Virus record (IMG/VR): IMGVR_UViG_3300023235_000088
Span: 1 to 30,907 of that record
Direction: 5' to 3' (one strand)
Source of the DNA: a virus
DNA: 30,907 nt
Shown: piece after piece, positions 5,775 through 12,580 of the stretch
Layout of the letters: each line of letters begins with the position of its first letter
How positions within the stretch are numbered: the first letter of the stretch is position 1
The notes under the pieces: model-generated
Seen by the model: the letters and a program-made list of their open reading frames with translations, nothing else
Databases searched by the model: none
Told to the model about the DNA's origin: nothing
Translations under genes and position numbers: made by a program

Positions 5775-6137
5775 ATGAGAAAAATACTACTCGCCGCTGC
5801 GCTTGCGTTTATGCCGATTACCGGATGCGCAACACTTGCGGCCACAAGCAATCAAGAGCAAATTGGCTCATACGACGAAAAAGCACTGCTTACTGCTGAA
5901 GTGGCGTATGGTGCAGCCTTGTCTGCTATCAATGCAGCCGCCGTGATGGGAACGATTGACGCCAACCAGAGTCGGCAACTTATGCCACTACTTGAGGCGG
6001 CAAACGATGGCCTAGAGTCCGCTCGAGCGCTATACGATGCAAACCGACTGATTGAAGGCCGGTCTGCAAGCGAATCCGCACTGTTGCAGGTTGCAGCAGT
6101 TCTCCAAGTCCTCATTGATGCAGGGATTATCGAATAA
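5775..6137 (+). CDS. Small phage lipoprotein
   Basis: A 120-residue secreted lipoprotein. The signal peptide has a basic n-region (MRK), a hydrophobic stretch and a lipobox ITGC with the modified Cys at residue 18; the +2 residue is Ala, which fits outer-membrane sorting. The rest is helical and Ala-rich with no recognised family. ATG 5775 is chosen because GTG 5745 and ATG 5748 overlap the -10 box, and GAGGTT precedes 5775. Phage lipoproteins of this size often block superinfection or form spanin outer subunits; neither is shown here. It lies on a rightward island between two leftward gene blocks with its own promoter, like a moron gene. Confidence 0.75.
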   Translation: MRKILLAAALAFMPITGCATLAATSNQEQIGSYDEKALLTAEVAYGAALSAINAAAVMGTIDANQSRQLMPLLEAANDGLESARALYDANRLIEGRSASESALLQVAAVLQVLIDAGIIE

Positions 6138-6340
6138 TGAACGCTCAATCTGTCGTCCAACTTCTCATCCTGCTTGACCAGGTTTCGGCACAAGTCATCA
6201 CCATGCTCCAGACGATCAAGGGATTCTCGCCGGAAGACGAGGATATCTTGCAGGACTTGCTGAAGCAGCACCGATCCAAAAACGACGCCCTATATGCGTC
6301 CGTCATGGCGTCACTGGCCGCGCGAGCCGAAAAAGGCTAA
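6137..6340 (+). CDS. Small hypothetical protein coupled to the lipoprotein
   Basis: A 67-residue helical protein. The ATG overlaps the lipoprotein stop codon (TAATG at 6135-6139), so translation is probably coupled. The first helix (VVQLLILLDQVSAQVITMLQTI) is amphipathic to hydrophobic and is followed by an acidic loop and a basic helix. No signal peptide and no recognised family. It is likely to work with the lipoprotein, for example as an inner partner or regulator, but this is only inferred from coupling. It converges with the leftward gene at 6354. Confidence 0.6.
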   Translation: MNAQSVVQLLILLDQVSAQVITMLQTIKGFSPEDEDILQDLLKQHRSKNDALYASVMASLAARAEKG

Positions 6341-6353
6341 CTATCGGCTCAAA

Positions 6354-6818
6354 CTATCGGCCCTTGCGCTGCGGCGTGGGGGCCACCGCCTTCTCTATCT
6401 CTTTGACAACCGACGGGCGATCTACACCCGGAAGTAACTCACACACCACATAATCCAACGCCAACTCGAACCACTCAGCAAATTTGCTCTGGGCCATCGA
6501 CTCGAACGCAATACTCTGGCCGCGAACCTGCCAAACATCACCAACCCCAGGAATATTCAATAGGATTCGGTCGCTAAGCCCGGTTCCTATTTTGATTTGC
6601 TCGACAACGTGTTCTGCGCTGTCAAAGTCATCACTGTTTTCAAACACAAGGCGCGCAAGCCTCCACAACAACCTATGCTGGCGCGGGTTGCGTGGAGACT
6701 TTGCGTGAACCATGACCAATGCGCCCTCGTCCATTAGTCCCATAAGCTGCCGGCCCTCTAGGTCTATTGGAGCCAGCCCGTCGCCCTCTCGCCTTAGCCA
6801 GATTGTCCCCTCAGCCAT
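6354..6818 (-). CDS. DUF1367-like phage protein
   Basis: A 154-residue protein. The N-terminus gives a short beta-rich section ending in ALVMVHAKSPRNPRQHRLLWRLARLVFEN, which matches the DUF1367 signature (a basic-Pro-Arg-Asn motif followed by a His-rich helix). A helical middle follows (EHVVEQIKIGTGL), then a segment WFELALDYVVCELLPGV. DUF1367 genes are usually found in the replication and recombination regions of temperate phages, with no firmly known function. It overlaps the end of the DnaA-like gene by 8 bases and is the last gene of its leftward block. Confidence 0.6.
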   Translation of the reverse strand: MAEGTIWLRREGDGLAPIDLEGRQLMGLMDEGALVMVHAKSPRNPRQHRLLWRLARLVFENSDDFDSAEHVVEQIKIGTGLSDRILLNIPGVGDVWQVRGQSIAFESMAQSKFAEWFELALDYVVCELLPGVDRPSVVKEIEKAVAPTPQRKGR

Positions 6819-7131
6819 TTAGGATAGCGTCCTCAATCTCTGAAATCTTCGCTGCGTACTCAGGATCGTCATAAAGCTTTGGAGCCACCTTCATAATGTA
6901 AATCATTGTGGTGTGGTCGGCGTAGTTAAACGCTCGAGCAATTTGTGGGAATGATTGATTTGTGTGCTTCCGGCAAAGATACGCCGCGATATGACGTGGC
7001 TTAGCAATCTTCATCCGCTTCGTCTTCTTGGCCAGCGAACCTTTCGATAGGCCGAATGCCTCCTCGGTTGCGGCTATCACTGTCGCGCACAAAATTGCTT
7101 TCTTCGAGTTCTTTGAGAATGACTGTACCAT
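6811..7131 (-). CDS. DnaA domain IV-only DNA-binding protein
   Basis: A 106-residue protein that corresponds to only the C-terminal DNA-binding domain of the initiator DnaA. Residues 46-80 read RHIAAYLCRKHTNQSFPQIARAFNYADHTTMIY and carry the DHTT signature (72-75) that contacts the DnaA box. There is no AAA+ ATPase domain. Such a protein could occupy DnaA boxes on the host chromosome or on the phage origin, acting as an anti-initiator or a replication accessory factor. ATG 7131 has an AGGAAAAAG ribosome binding site but overlaps the HNH gene by 131 bases; a later GTG at residue 18 would still keep the domain intact. Confidence 0.75.
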   Translation of the reverse strand: MVQSFSKNSKKAILCATVIAATEEAFGLSKGSLAKKTKRMKIAKPRHIAAYLCRKHTNQSFPQIARAFNYADHTTMIYIMKVAPKLYDDPEYAAKISEIEDAILNG

Positions 7132-7495
7132 CTAACTTTTTCCTAAACTTGGTGTTGAAACTTCTCTTACTAATCTGGCCAGAAATGCCCTTGGCCTTCC
7201 TGCGAGCGCGCCTGGCATACTGCCCTGTGCGTCCGCCCATTTTGTCAGAAAGAGCGGCTTGTTTTGCCTCCCACTTTCCTTTGTCTGCATTACACTTCCG
7301 ACACAAAAGGCGACAATTCTCTAGCGTCGATTCTCCGTTCATTGATACGGGCTTAATGTGGTCAAAGTCTTTTCCGACACTATCACACCCGTCTGCTTCG
7401 CACATTCCGCCTGCGCGCTGCCATACCTCAACTCTTACCCACTTGGGGAAGGCTTTTCTGTCAGCTATCCATGAAGGTTTTCTTGTATCTGCCAA
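7001..7495 (-). CDS. HNH endonuclease
   Basis: A 164-residue HNH nuclease. The core (about residues 20-75) shows a zinc-type CEADGC, the catalytic DFDHIKPV, an Asn-containing ENCRLLC and CRKCN, after a WVRVEVWQRAGG helix typical of the fold. The C-terminal part is very basic (about residues 90-135), probably for DNA binding. I place the start at TTG 7495 because CAGGAG lies 8 bases before it; the ATG at 7612 would overlap the upstream gene by 152 bases without such a site. HNH proteins near terminase genes can aid packaging, while others are homing enzymes. Its position inside the early leftward block does not decide this. Confidence 0.75.
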   Translation of the reverse strand: MADTRKPSWIADRKAFPKWVRVEVWQRAGGMCEADGCDSVGKDFDHIKPVSMNGESTLENCRLLCRKCNADKGKWEAKQAALSDKMGGRTGQYARRARRKAKGISGQISKRSFNTKFRKKLDGTVILKELEESNFVRDSDSRNRGGIRPIERFAGQEDEADEDC

Positions 7496-8192
7496 GTACG
7501 TGACTCCTGTTTGCCAAATACACAGCTTTGAGAAAACCACGCGGCCCCTCACTGCGTATGCGCTTTGTCCGCTCTGACTTTCCGCCCAGCTTCTTCCATC
7601 CAGGGTTATCAAGCGATTCGGGAACTATTTCCTTGCGCTCTGGCATGATAAACCCGTTTCCGTGCCAGATACAGGTTTTCTTCGCATAAATATCACGCGC
7701 TGGTATGATTTCAGGATAGCGTGGATGTTCGTCGTCTTCTGGCAAATATCCCGCATATTCGTAAGGGTGGAAGTAAGCGTCTGGCTTGCGCCACTTTGTT
7801 GATAGGACTCCAACCGGGTTTTCTGCCATCCACGGCACATTAAATTCGTTAGCAATGGTTTCAACATGGCGGGCCATACGAACAGCGCGATCCTGGCAAT
7901 CAGGATCTTCTTCCAACTTTTTTGCAAAATGCTTTGCGCCGGCAACAGTCAGGTCTGTGCAGGGACTCCACGACATTACAAGTGATGGTCGCATGTTGGT
8001 GAATATTGAGCGCACCGTTCGCTCGCTTGATAGGTCTTCGTTGAAGTAATAGATTGTTCCATCGTTATCAAAGTTTTCTTTTTTGCAGTCATTAATGATA
8101 TCGTAGGCGACGCCCACAAACCCGGCCTCGGCCCACGGCCTGAGCGCATTACCAGATTCATCAAACAGCGAAAGAATTATGTCGTTTATCAT
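7461..8192 (-). CDS. Cytosine-C5 methyltransferase-like phage protein
   Basis: A 243-residue protein of the phage family annotated as DNA cytosine methyltransferase-like. The SAM-binding start is ILSLFDESGNALRPWAEAGF (residues 6-25). A motif IV-like WSPCTDL with the Pro-Cys pair is at 75-81, and ENPVGVLSTKWRKP at 124-137 corresponds to the Glu-Asn motif. KKTCIWHG follows toward the C-terminus. The usual target-recognition region is short or absent, so base methylation is not certain. Start ATG 8192 forms an ATGA overlap with the upstream stop and has AGAGGG before it. Confidence 0.65.
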   Translation of the reverse strand: MINDIILSLFDESGNALRPWAEAGFVGVAYDIINDCKKENFDNDGTIYYFNEDLSSERTVRSIFTNMRPSLVMSWSPCTDLTVAGAKHFAKKLEEDPDCQDRAVRMARHVETIANEFNVPWMAENPVGVLSTKWRKPDAYFHPYEYAGYLPEDDEHPRYPEIIPARDIYAKKTCIWHGNGFIMPERKEIVPESLDNPGWKKLGGKSERTKRIRSEGPRGFLKAVYLANRSHVLGRYKKTFMDS

Positions 8193-9718
8193 TTTTTGCC
8201 CTCTACGTACTTTCGATATGTCGGCCACGCCTTCATTTGCTTCTCGAATTCTTCCTGGCTTATCGGTTTGAGCCACTTTTCTTGGTCAAACACCACGAAG
8301 TAGTTGTTGAGCCTTCCATTATGCAAGAACCCTGCCGATCCATTGTCCGGCGCGAGCATTGGAAGTCCGCCGGCACGCAAATCATTGCTAACAAGCGATG
8401 GACTCACGCCATTCCAGCGTTTGATTTCCGGGTATTGGGAAAACAGGTCTGGGAACATCAGTGTAATTTCGTCTGACGTGTACCAAGGACGGACAGTCAC
8501 ATCTGGAAAAGTCCTGAGAATCGTCTTTGCATATTCCTGCGTTGCCTTTGACGCGCTGGAAGTCGGCATTGTCATCTCAGACGCCCATGTCAATGCATCG
8601 CTGATCCAGTGCGCAATATAGTTTTCCTTTGACTCCTGCATCTCATGCGCCAGTCGGGCAAAAGGCTTCATGCGCTCACGGCTGGCAACCCTTGAAGCCT
8701 GCGTAAGCGGCGCGGCAGCGGGAACAACAAACTGGCTCACATCTCTTTTCAGAAACCAGTCCGCAAGAAACCTGGCGTTTCCATCATTCACCCATTCGTG
8801 AAACCTTGATATGACTTCCGGTGGGCATTTGCGTGCTGGAATACTATAAAACAGGTCATCATTCTGCAACAACCTATCTTGGCCCTTCGGAAGAGTCAGC
8901 AGGACAAGCATACGGCTAACTTCATTTCGAGAGAATGACCTTTGCCGCTGGGCGTCGTGAATTACTCGAGCGTCTGGGGATAATATCATCTGGCAAAGAA
9001 CCTGACCGCCAATTCGATCCTCCAGCCCGTTGCCGGTTCCATTAAGCACGCCAATGACAGCATTTCGCATCCACGCCTTGTTTGTCGAACGCAGGTGGAT
9101 AATTCCAAACTTGATTGACCACGGCGCGAACGCTTCGTAAATTGCAGATACCCACAGGTCAGCAGGAAGCCGCTCGCCAGTGATTGCTCCGGCAAAAGGA
9201 ATATGCACCATCGGGTCTTGAACGTGCCACGCGATCAGGTCCAATAGCCACTCGATATCTTTTGGTGACGATGCAAACGTGTGCTGCGTCAACTCCAGAA
9301 AAGGGGTTATGTCTCCAGGTTCAGCGTTCCATCCGGTCCATAGATTGATATAATCGGTGCCGTTCTCAGAAAAAAGTCTTGGGCCTCCCGGAAAGAAACG
9401 AAAGTCGTCGCAGGACTCGTAGTGCGTCCCTTCGATAAATTCTCCGGTAGCGCCTTCTGGGTCTTCGCAGTCAGGGAAGTTTTCTCGCACGTAAGGAACA
9501 ACATCCTTGAATGACGGCATTGGCCTTCCAGTAGCCACTTCGACAAAGCGCAGTGATCTCCTGACATAGATTAGTTTTTCACGTAGTTGAGAAAGGAATA
9601 ATTTCGGCGTTTCCTGATTTCGGGAGAGCGTGTGACGTGCCATATTTTTGATCCAAATATTTGATGTTTTGCACTTGGTGCAAACTCTTTGGTTGGCCTG
9701 TTCCGTGACCAGTTCCAT
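8189..9718 (-). CDS. D5/DUF5906-like helicase relative lacking Walker A
   Basis: A 509-residue protein. Residues 123-200 (INLWTGWNAEPGD, then IEWLLDLIAWHVQDP, then IPFAGAITGERLPADLW) follow the entry to the helicase domain of phage primase-helicases of the D5/DUF5906 type, where GxxGxGK(S/T) is expected. Here that loop reads GAITGERLPADLW: the Walker A lysine is missing, and no Walker B acid pair is evident. Later segments keep the usual order (ARVIHDAQRQ, then a helicase-like C-terminus), followed by about 200 extra residues. It may be a non-catalytic replication or loader protein. ATG 9718 has GGAGG 12 bases upstream; ATG 9643 is an alternative that drops a CTKC segment. Confidence 0.5.
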   Translation of the reverse strand: MELVTEQANQRVCTKCKTSNIWIKNMARHTLSRNQETPKLFLSQLREKLIYVRRSLRFVEVATGRPMPSFKDVVPYVRENFPDCEDPEGATGEFIEGTHYESCDDFRFFPGGPRLFSENGTDYINLWTGWNAEPGDITPFLELTQHTFASSPKDIEWLLDLIAWHVQDPMVHIPFAGAITGERLPADLWVSAIYEAFAPWSIKFGIIHLRSTNKAWMRNAVIGVLNGTGNGLEDRIGGQVLCQMILSPDARVIHDAQRQRSFSRNEVSRMLVLLTLPKGQDRLLQNDDLFYSIPARKCPPEVISRFHEWVNDGNARFLADWFLKRDVSQFVVPAAAPLTQASRVASRERMKPFARLAHEMQESKENYIAHWISDALTWASEMTMPTSSASKATQEYAKTILRTFPDVTVRPWYTSDEITLMFPDLFSQYPEIKRWNGVSPSLVSNDLRAGGLPMLAPDNGSAGFLHNGRLNNYFVVFDQEKWLKPISQEEFEKQMKAWPTYRKYVEGKK

Positions 9719-10043
9719 ATTTTTCGATTGCCTCCAAAGCAGCGTAACCAGCCTTAGCCGGCATTAGAACACGCGCAACAGTTTTCTCCGTCGTGTTGTC
9801 TAGGTAGAGCGTATCCATTCCACAGTCAATACACCACCACGCTAATAATCTTTGCGCTGCGGTGCGAACGTCCTGACCGAGAACGTATGCAGAAATGATT
9901 GTCTTTGCGTCGCTTCTACAGTCTTTAGGATCAACATCTTTGCCCTTGTGCCTGGACACTGCCTCAGAAACTAGTTTTAGCGTTGTTTTGTCATGCAAAT
10001 CAATAAGGCACTTTCGGCGCCCATTACTCCTCGCCAATTTCAT
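9579..10043 (-). CDS. Hypothetical protein of the leftward block
   Basis: A 154-residue protein I do not recognise. The first half is basic and helical (SNGRRKCLIDLHDK), the middle has RLLAWWCIDCG, and the C-terminal third is Gly/Tyr/His-rich (YGTGHGTGQPKSLHQ). No signal peptide or membrane span. Its start overlaps the preceding gene by 20 bases, and its end overlaps the helicase-like gene by 140 bases unless that gene starts at 9643. Position next to the terminase-small-subunit candidate suggests a DNA-related role, without proof. Confidence 0.6.
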   Translation of the reverse strand: MKLARSNGRRKCLIDLHDKTTLKLVSEAVSRHKGKDVDPKDCRSDAKTIISAYVLGQDVRTAAQRLLAWWCIDCGMDTLYLDNTTEKTVARVLMPAKAGYAALEAIEKYGTGHGTGQPKSLHQVQNIKYLDQKYGTSHALPKSGNAEIIPFSTT

Positions 10044-10320
10044 CGCGTTTCCCCGGCGTTACATTTACCATTTTGCTATCCAGTTCCGCCAGAAGTTCAG
10101 CAACGCTTTTGTCGCGCGTGACTTCCACCTTTTCTGGTTGCACCGTTTTTCCAAACATCTTCTCGAAAAACCAACGCGGGTCTTCCTCTGCGACCTCGGT
10201 GAACTTCTCAATCCCGCCGATATTCTCGAACACCTGCAAAATTGCAAGGCGAGAAAACTTAGACGTATCCTGCATTCCAGCCGGCCCGTCGATAATCATT
10301 GGCGGTTTTTTGAATGACAT
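10024..10320 (-). CDS. Terminase small subunit candidate
   Basis: A 98-residue protein. The core (about residues 21-60: FSRLAILQVFENIGGIEKFT..., then EEDPRWFFEKMFGKTVQPE) matches a pattern common in small phage packaging proteins: a helix ending in a GG(I/V) turn, then a NP/DP-x-x-FY-x-K segment and a Lys/Pro-rich end. Such proteins bind the packaging start site and recruit the large terminase. The gene lies next to the large terminase gene but on the opposite strand, which is unusual since the two are normally co-transcribed. GGGAG lies 6 bases before ATG 10320. A replication role cannot be excluded. Confidence 0.45.
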   Translation of the reverse strand: MSFKKPPMIIDGPAGMQDTSKFSRLAILQVFENIGGIEKFTEVAEEDPRWFFEKMFGKTVQPEKVEVTRDKSVAELLAELDSKMVNVTPGKRDEIGEE

Positions 10321-10339
10321 GGAAACTCCCTAGCAGATT

Positions 10340-10348
10340 AGTATAGCA
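10340..10348 (-). promoter_or_regulatory. Leftward extended -10 promoter
   Basis: On the minus strand TGC-TATACT (10348-10340) is an extended -10 element; the -35 region is poor (TAACTG at 17 bp). Transcription would start near 10333, 13 bases before ATG 10320, and would serve the leftward block 10320-6354. Several GCAT-type repeats surround it (10355-10430). Confidence 0.45.
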
Positions 10349-10391
10349 TATCCCATGCCATGCAGTTATGCAATCTTGCAACGCTGGTATG

Positions 10392-10433
10392 CAAAATAGC
10401 ATGTTGTAAATCCTAGTACAGCATGCAATTTTG
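10392..10433. promoter_or_regulatory. 42-nt imperfect palindrome
   Basis: CAAAAT (10392-10397), GCATG (10399-10403) and TGTA (10405-10408) pair with TACA (10417-10420), CATGC (10422-10426) and ATTTTG (10428-10433). That gives 15 base pairs with two single mismatches and an 8-nt centre. It lies between the divergent terminase-small-subunit candidate and large terminase genes. It could be an operator, an RNA hairpin or a packaging/terminase recognition element. Confidence 0.6.
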
Positions 10434-10460
10434 TCCGAGTAGCGTTGTCGGTTAAAACTA

Positions 10461-10763
10461 CGGCTTTCTTCAAGCCATGACGGCGGGGCGCTATAATGGG
10501 AAACCATTAGCTAGAACCGTGGGGCGCCAGCCTCTAGCATCCCCGCCCGAAAGCGATAGGGGGAAATACTGGCCAGGGACGTGCAAAGTCTCTGTGAAGC
10601 AGATCGCAAGTTTAGGGGGTTGCACCCTACCTAAGCACCGAGGCGCCCTCAGCCGACAGGTTCGGACATGGCACTAAGGTTCGGGAAGCAACTCTGGCCG
10701 AAAGGCTGGGGCTTCTTCCCCTATACCTCCAACCCTAGCCTCTGGTTCAAACATAGACCTTAG
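10461..10763 (+). ncRNA. Candidate structured RNA upstream of the large terminase gene
   Basis: A GC-rich non-coding stretch with many short perfect stems. These are GGCTT/AAGCC (10462-10475), TAATGG-GAAA-CCATTA (10494-10509), GGCGGGG/CCCCGCC (10482-10488 with 10541-10547), TCCCC/GGGGA (10540-10544 with 10560-10564) and CAGGGAC/GTCTCTG (10574-10594). Further stems are TAGGG/CCCTA (10613-10629), GAGG/CCTC (10640-10650), CCGA/TCGG (10653-10665), GCC-GAAA-GGC (10697-10706) and CTAAGGT/ACCTTAG (10674-10680 with 10757-10763). The loops at 10581-10587 and 10618-10624 contain TGCAA and TTGCA, which could form a kissing interaction. A TATAAT lies at 10492-10497. No known class was recognised; a packaging, antitermination or leader RNA role is possible. 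Confidence 0.45.
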
Positions 10764-10825
10764 ACTCTAGTAACTTAGTAGACTCTCTAGCGTTGAATCT
10801 AGTTACTTAGAGACTCTATAGCGTT
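10763..10825. repeat. Tandem GANTC-flanked repeats before the late operon
   Basis: Two tandem copies, 10763-10794 (32 bp) and 10795-10825 (31 bp), differ at three bases plus one deletion. Each starts with a GANTC (GACTC 10763, GAATC 10795), continues with CTAGT(A/T)ACTTAG, and has a second GANTC near its right end (GACTC 10781 and 10812) before CTAGCGTT or TATAGCGTT. Four GANTC sites thus fall in 54 bp, and a fifth lies at 10927-10931. TTGAAT (10793-10798) and TATAGC (10817-10822) form a weak promoter with an 18-bp spacer, with GANTC sites in its -35 and touching its -10. Confidence 0.8.
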
Positions 10826-10957
10826 TCACAATTTTCGGAATTGACTACACAGGGTTAACGTGGCACTTTGCTTGTGAGCCGTGCCGTCCACGCATACCTC
10901 CCGCTGCGTGTGTTGCCATTCTAACCGACTCGATGGCGCGGCTCACCGGAGGACTAT

Positions 10958-12580
10958 TTGGAAAATTTGAAGCATCCTGACGAATTCTCTACCGACGCCG
11001 CTGTTTTGCGGAAGCTGGGAGAATGGCGTAACAATATTGAACTTCACGCAAACGAATGCCTGAAGATACGCGATAAGGCTGGCCAGCTAGTCCCTTTGAA
11101 ATTCAATGCCCTTCAGCGTATTGTGCACAACGCCGCTGAAAAGCAAAGAAGCGAAACGGGTAAGATCAGGCAAATTGTGTTGAAGTACCGACGCGGTGGC
11201 GCATCTACTTACATTCTTGCTCGCGGATACAACAAAGCAACGCTGCATCACGGCGCGTCTGTTGCTATTATGGCACACGTATCACAGTCAACCAACGCAC
11301 TTTACCGCATCGTCAAGCGTTTCCAGGAACACAATCCGTTCGCTCCCCCGCTTGGTGTCTCCAACGTCAAGGGTCTGGAATTTGACGGTATGGATAGCCG
11401 ATATGGCGTTTTCTCTGCTGAAAACGACGAGGCCGGACGAGGCGACGAGGTTTCATTCCTGCACTTTTCTGAGGCGGCATACGCTCCAAACCTCGAAGGC
11501 AGTATGTCCGGCATTGGTAACTGCGTGTCAGATATGCCTGGAACCGAAATTTGGCTGGAATCTACGGCAAAGGAGCCTTTTGGCGACTTTTACGAACGCT
11601 GCATGGATACAATGAAGGGCGCATCCGACTATCAGCTAACGTTTGTCCCTTGGTCAGAAGACCCGCTTTGCTATTCTGATCCAGGCGCAGACTTCGAGCC
11701 GTCAACTGAGCGAGAAAACCCAATTTTCCCATCCGAATCGGAACTGATGGAGGTAAACGGCCTGACGCTTGGTCAGATTGCATGGCGCCGAAAGCGCATG
11801 GGCGGTCCACGCAACATCATTAAGTTTTCCCGTGAGTATCCGCTCACTGTTTCTGACTGCTTCGCCGCAATTGACGATAATGCGTTTATCTCGCCAATCG
11901 ACGTGACGAGAAGCCGAAAAGCCAATATCAAGGCTCATGGCTCCATTGTCATTGGGGTTGACCCTGCATCTGGCGGTGGCGACAGATTTACAATTGCTGT
12001 TCGTCAGGGCCGAAAAGTGCACAAAATAACGCACCGCACCAAAGTAAAATTCAATGAGGGACTTGAGTTCATCAAAGCGATGATCGAGGACTGGAAGCCT
12101 GACCGTGTGTTTATTGACGCCGGCGGTGGCGGTAACGGTGATGCACTGTGTTCCGCACTGCGCGATGATCCGCGATATAGCGAAATTGTTCGCGGAGTTC
12201 TGTTTGGCGGTGTGAGCCAGCACAAGTTGCGTCGCCCCGACAAGCCAGGCCCACGCAACCGCAAGGCTGAGATGGCAATGCGCCTAAAGGATGCAATGGA
12301 GTCTCCAGAAGGGCTTGACCTTCCGGACGAGGAGGGAATCCAGTCTGACTTTTGCTCGGTTAAGGTCGAATATCTTAACCAAGAGGGCGACTACCAGCTT
12401 GTGCCTAAAAAGAAGCTGAAGACTCGATCCCACGACCTTTTCGATGCCGTAGGGTTGACTTATGCCGATGAGTTCGTTCAGCCGTTGCAACTTATTGAAG
12501 GCGGTGATATTAACTCTAGCATAGGTCGCACATACAGCCCAGCCGGCGTGCCGCCAAGCAATACAGGATGGATGGCCTAA
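10958..12580 (+). CDS. terL: Terminase large subunit
   Basis: A 540-residue packaging motor. The N-terminal ATPase carries a Walker A-like loop KYRRGGAST at about residues 76-84 and a Walker B-like stretch FLHFSEA near residue 167. The C-terminal RNase H-like nuclease has VIGVDPASGGGD near residue 333, VFIDAGGGGNGD, and SHDLFDAV near residue 490 with its metal-binding Asp residues. It cuts concatemeric DNA and pumps it through the portal. The start is TTG 10958, supported by CGGAGGA five bases upstream. The stop is directly followed by the portal ATG. It is the first gene of the late operon, after the GANTC repeat region. Confidence 0.95.
   Translation: MENLKHPDEFSTDAAVLRKLGEWRNNIELHANECLKIRDKAGQLVPLKFNALQRIVHNAAEKQRSETGKIRQIVLKYRRGGASTYILARGYNKATLHHGASVAIMAHVSQSTNALYRIVKRFQEHNPFAPPLGVSNVKGLEFDGMDSRYGVFSAENDEAGRGDEVSFLHFSEAAYAPNLEGSMSGIGNCVSDMPGTEIWLESTAKEPFGDFYERCMDTMKGASDYQLTFVPWSEDPLCYSDPGADFEPSTERENPIFPSESELMEVNGLTLGQIAWRRKRMGGPRNIIKFSREYPLTVSDCFAAIDDNAFISPIDVTRSRKANIKAHGSIVIGVDPASGGGDRFTIAVRQGRKVHKITHRTKVKFNEGLEFIKAMIEDWKPDRVFIDAGGGGNGDALCSALRDDPRYSEIVRGVLFGGVSQHKLRRPDKPGPRNRKAEMAMRLKDAMESPEGLDLPDEEGIQSDFCSVKVEYLNQEGDYQLVPKKKLKTRSHDLFDAVGLTYADEFVQPLQLIEGGDINSSIGRTYSPAGVPPSNTGWMA

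Noticed and set aside
7496-7612. ATG 7612 as the HNH nuclease start
   Set aside because: It gives a 152-base overlap without a ribosome binding site, while TTG 7495 follows a CAGGAG with good spacing.
10461-10763. Known RNAs: tRNA, tmRNA, RNase P, group I intron
   Set aside because: No cloverleaf, CCA end, tmRNA tag, RNase P core or intron P3-P7 signature was seen, and no interrupted gene flanks the region.
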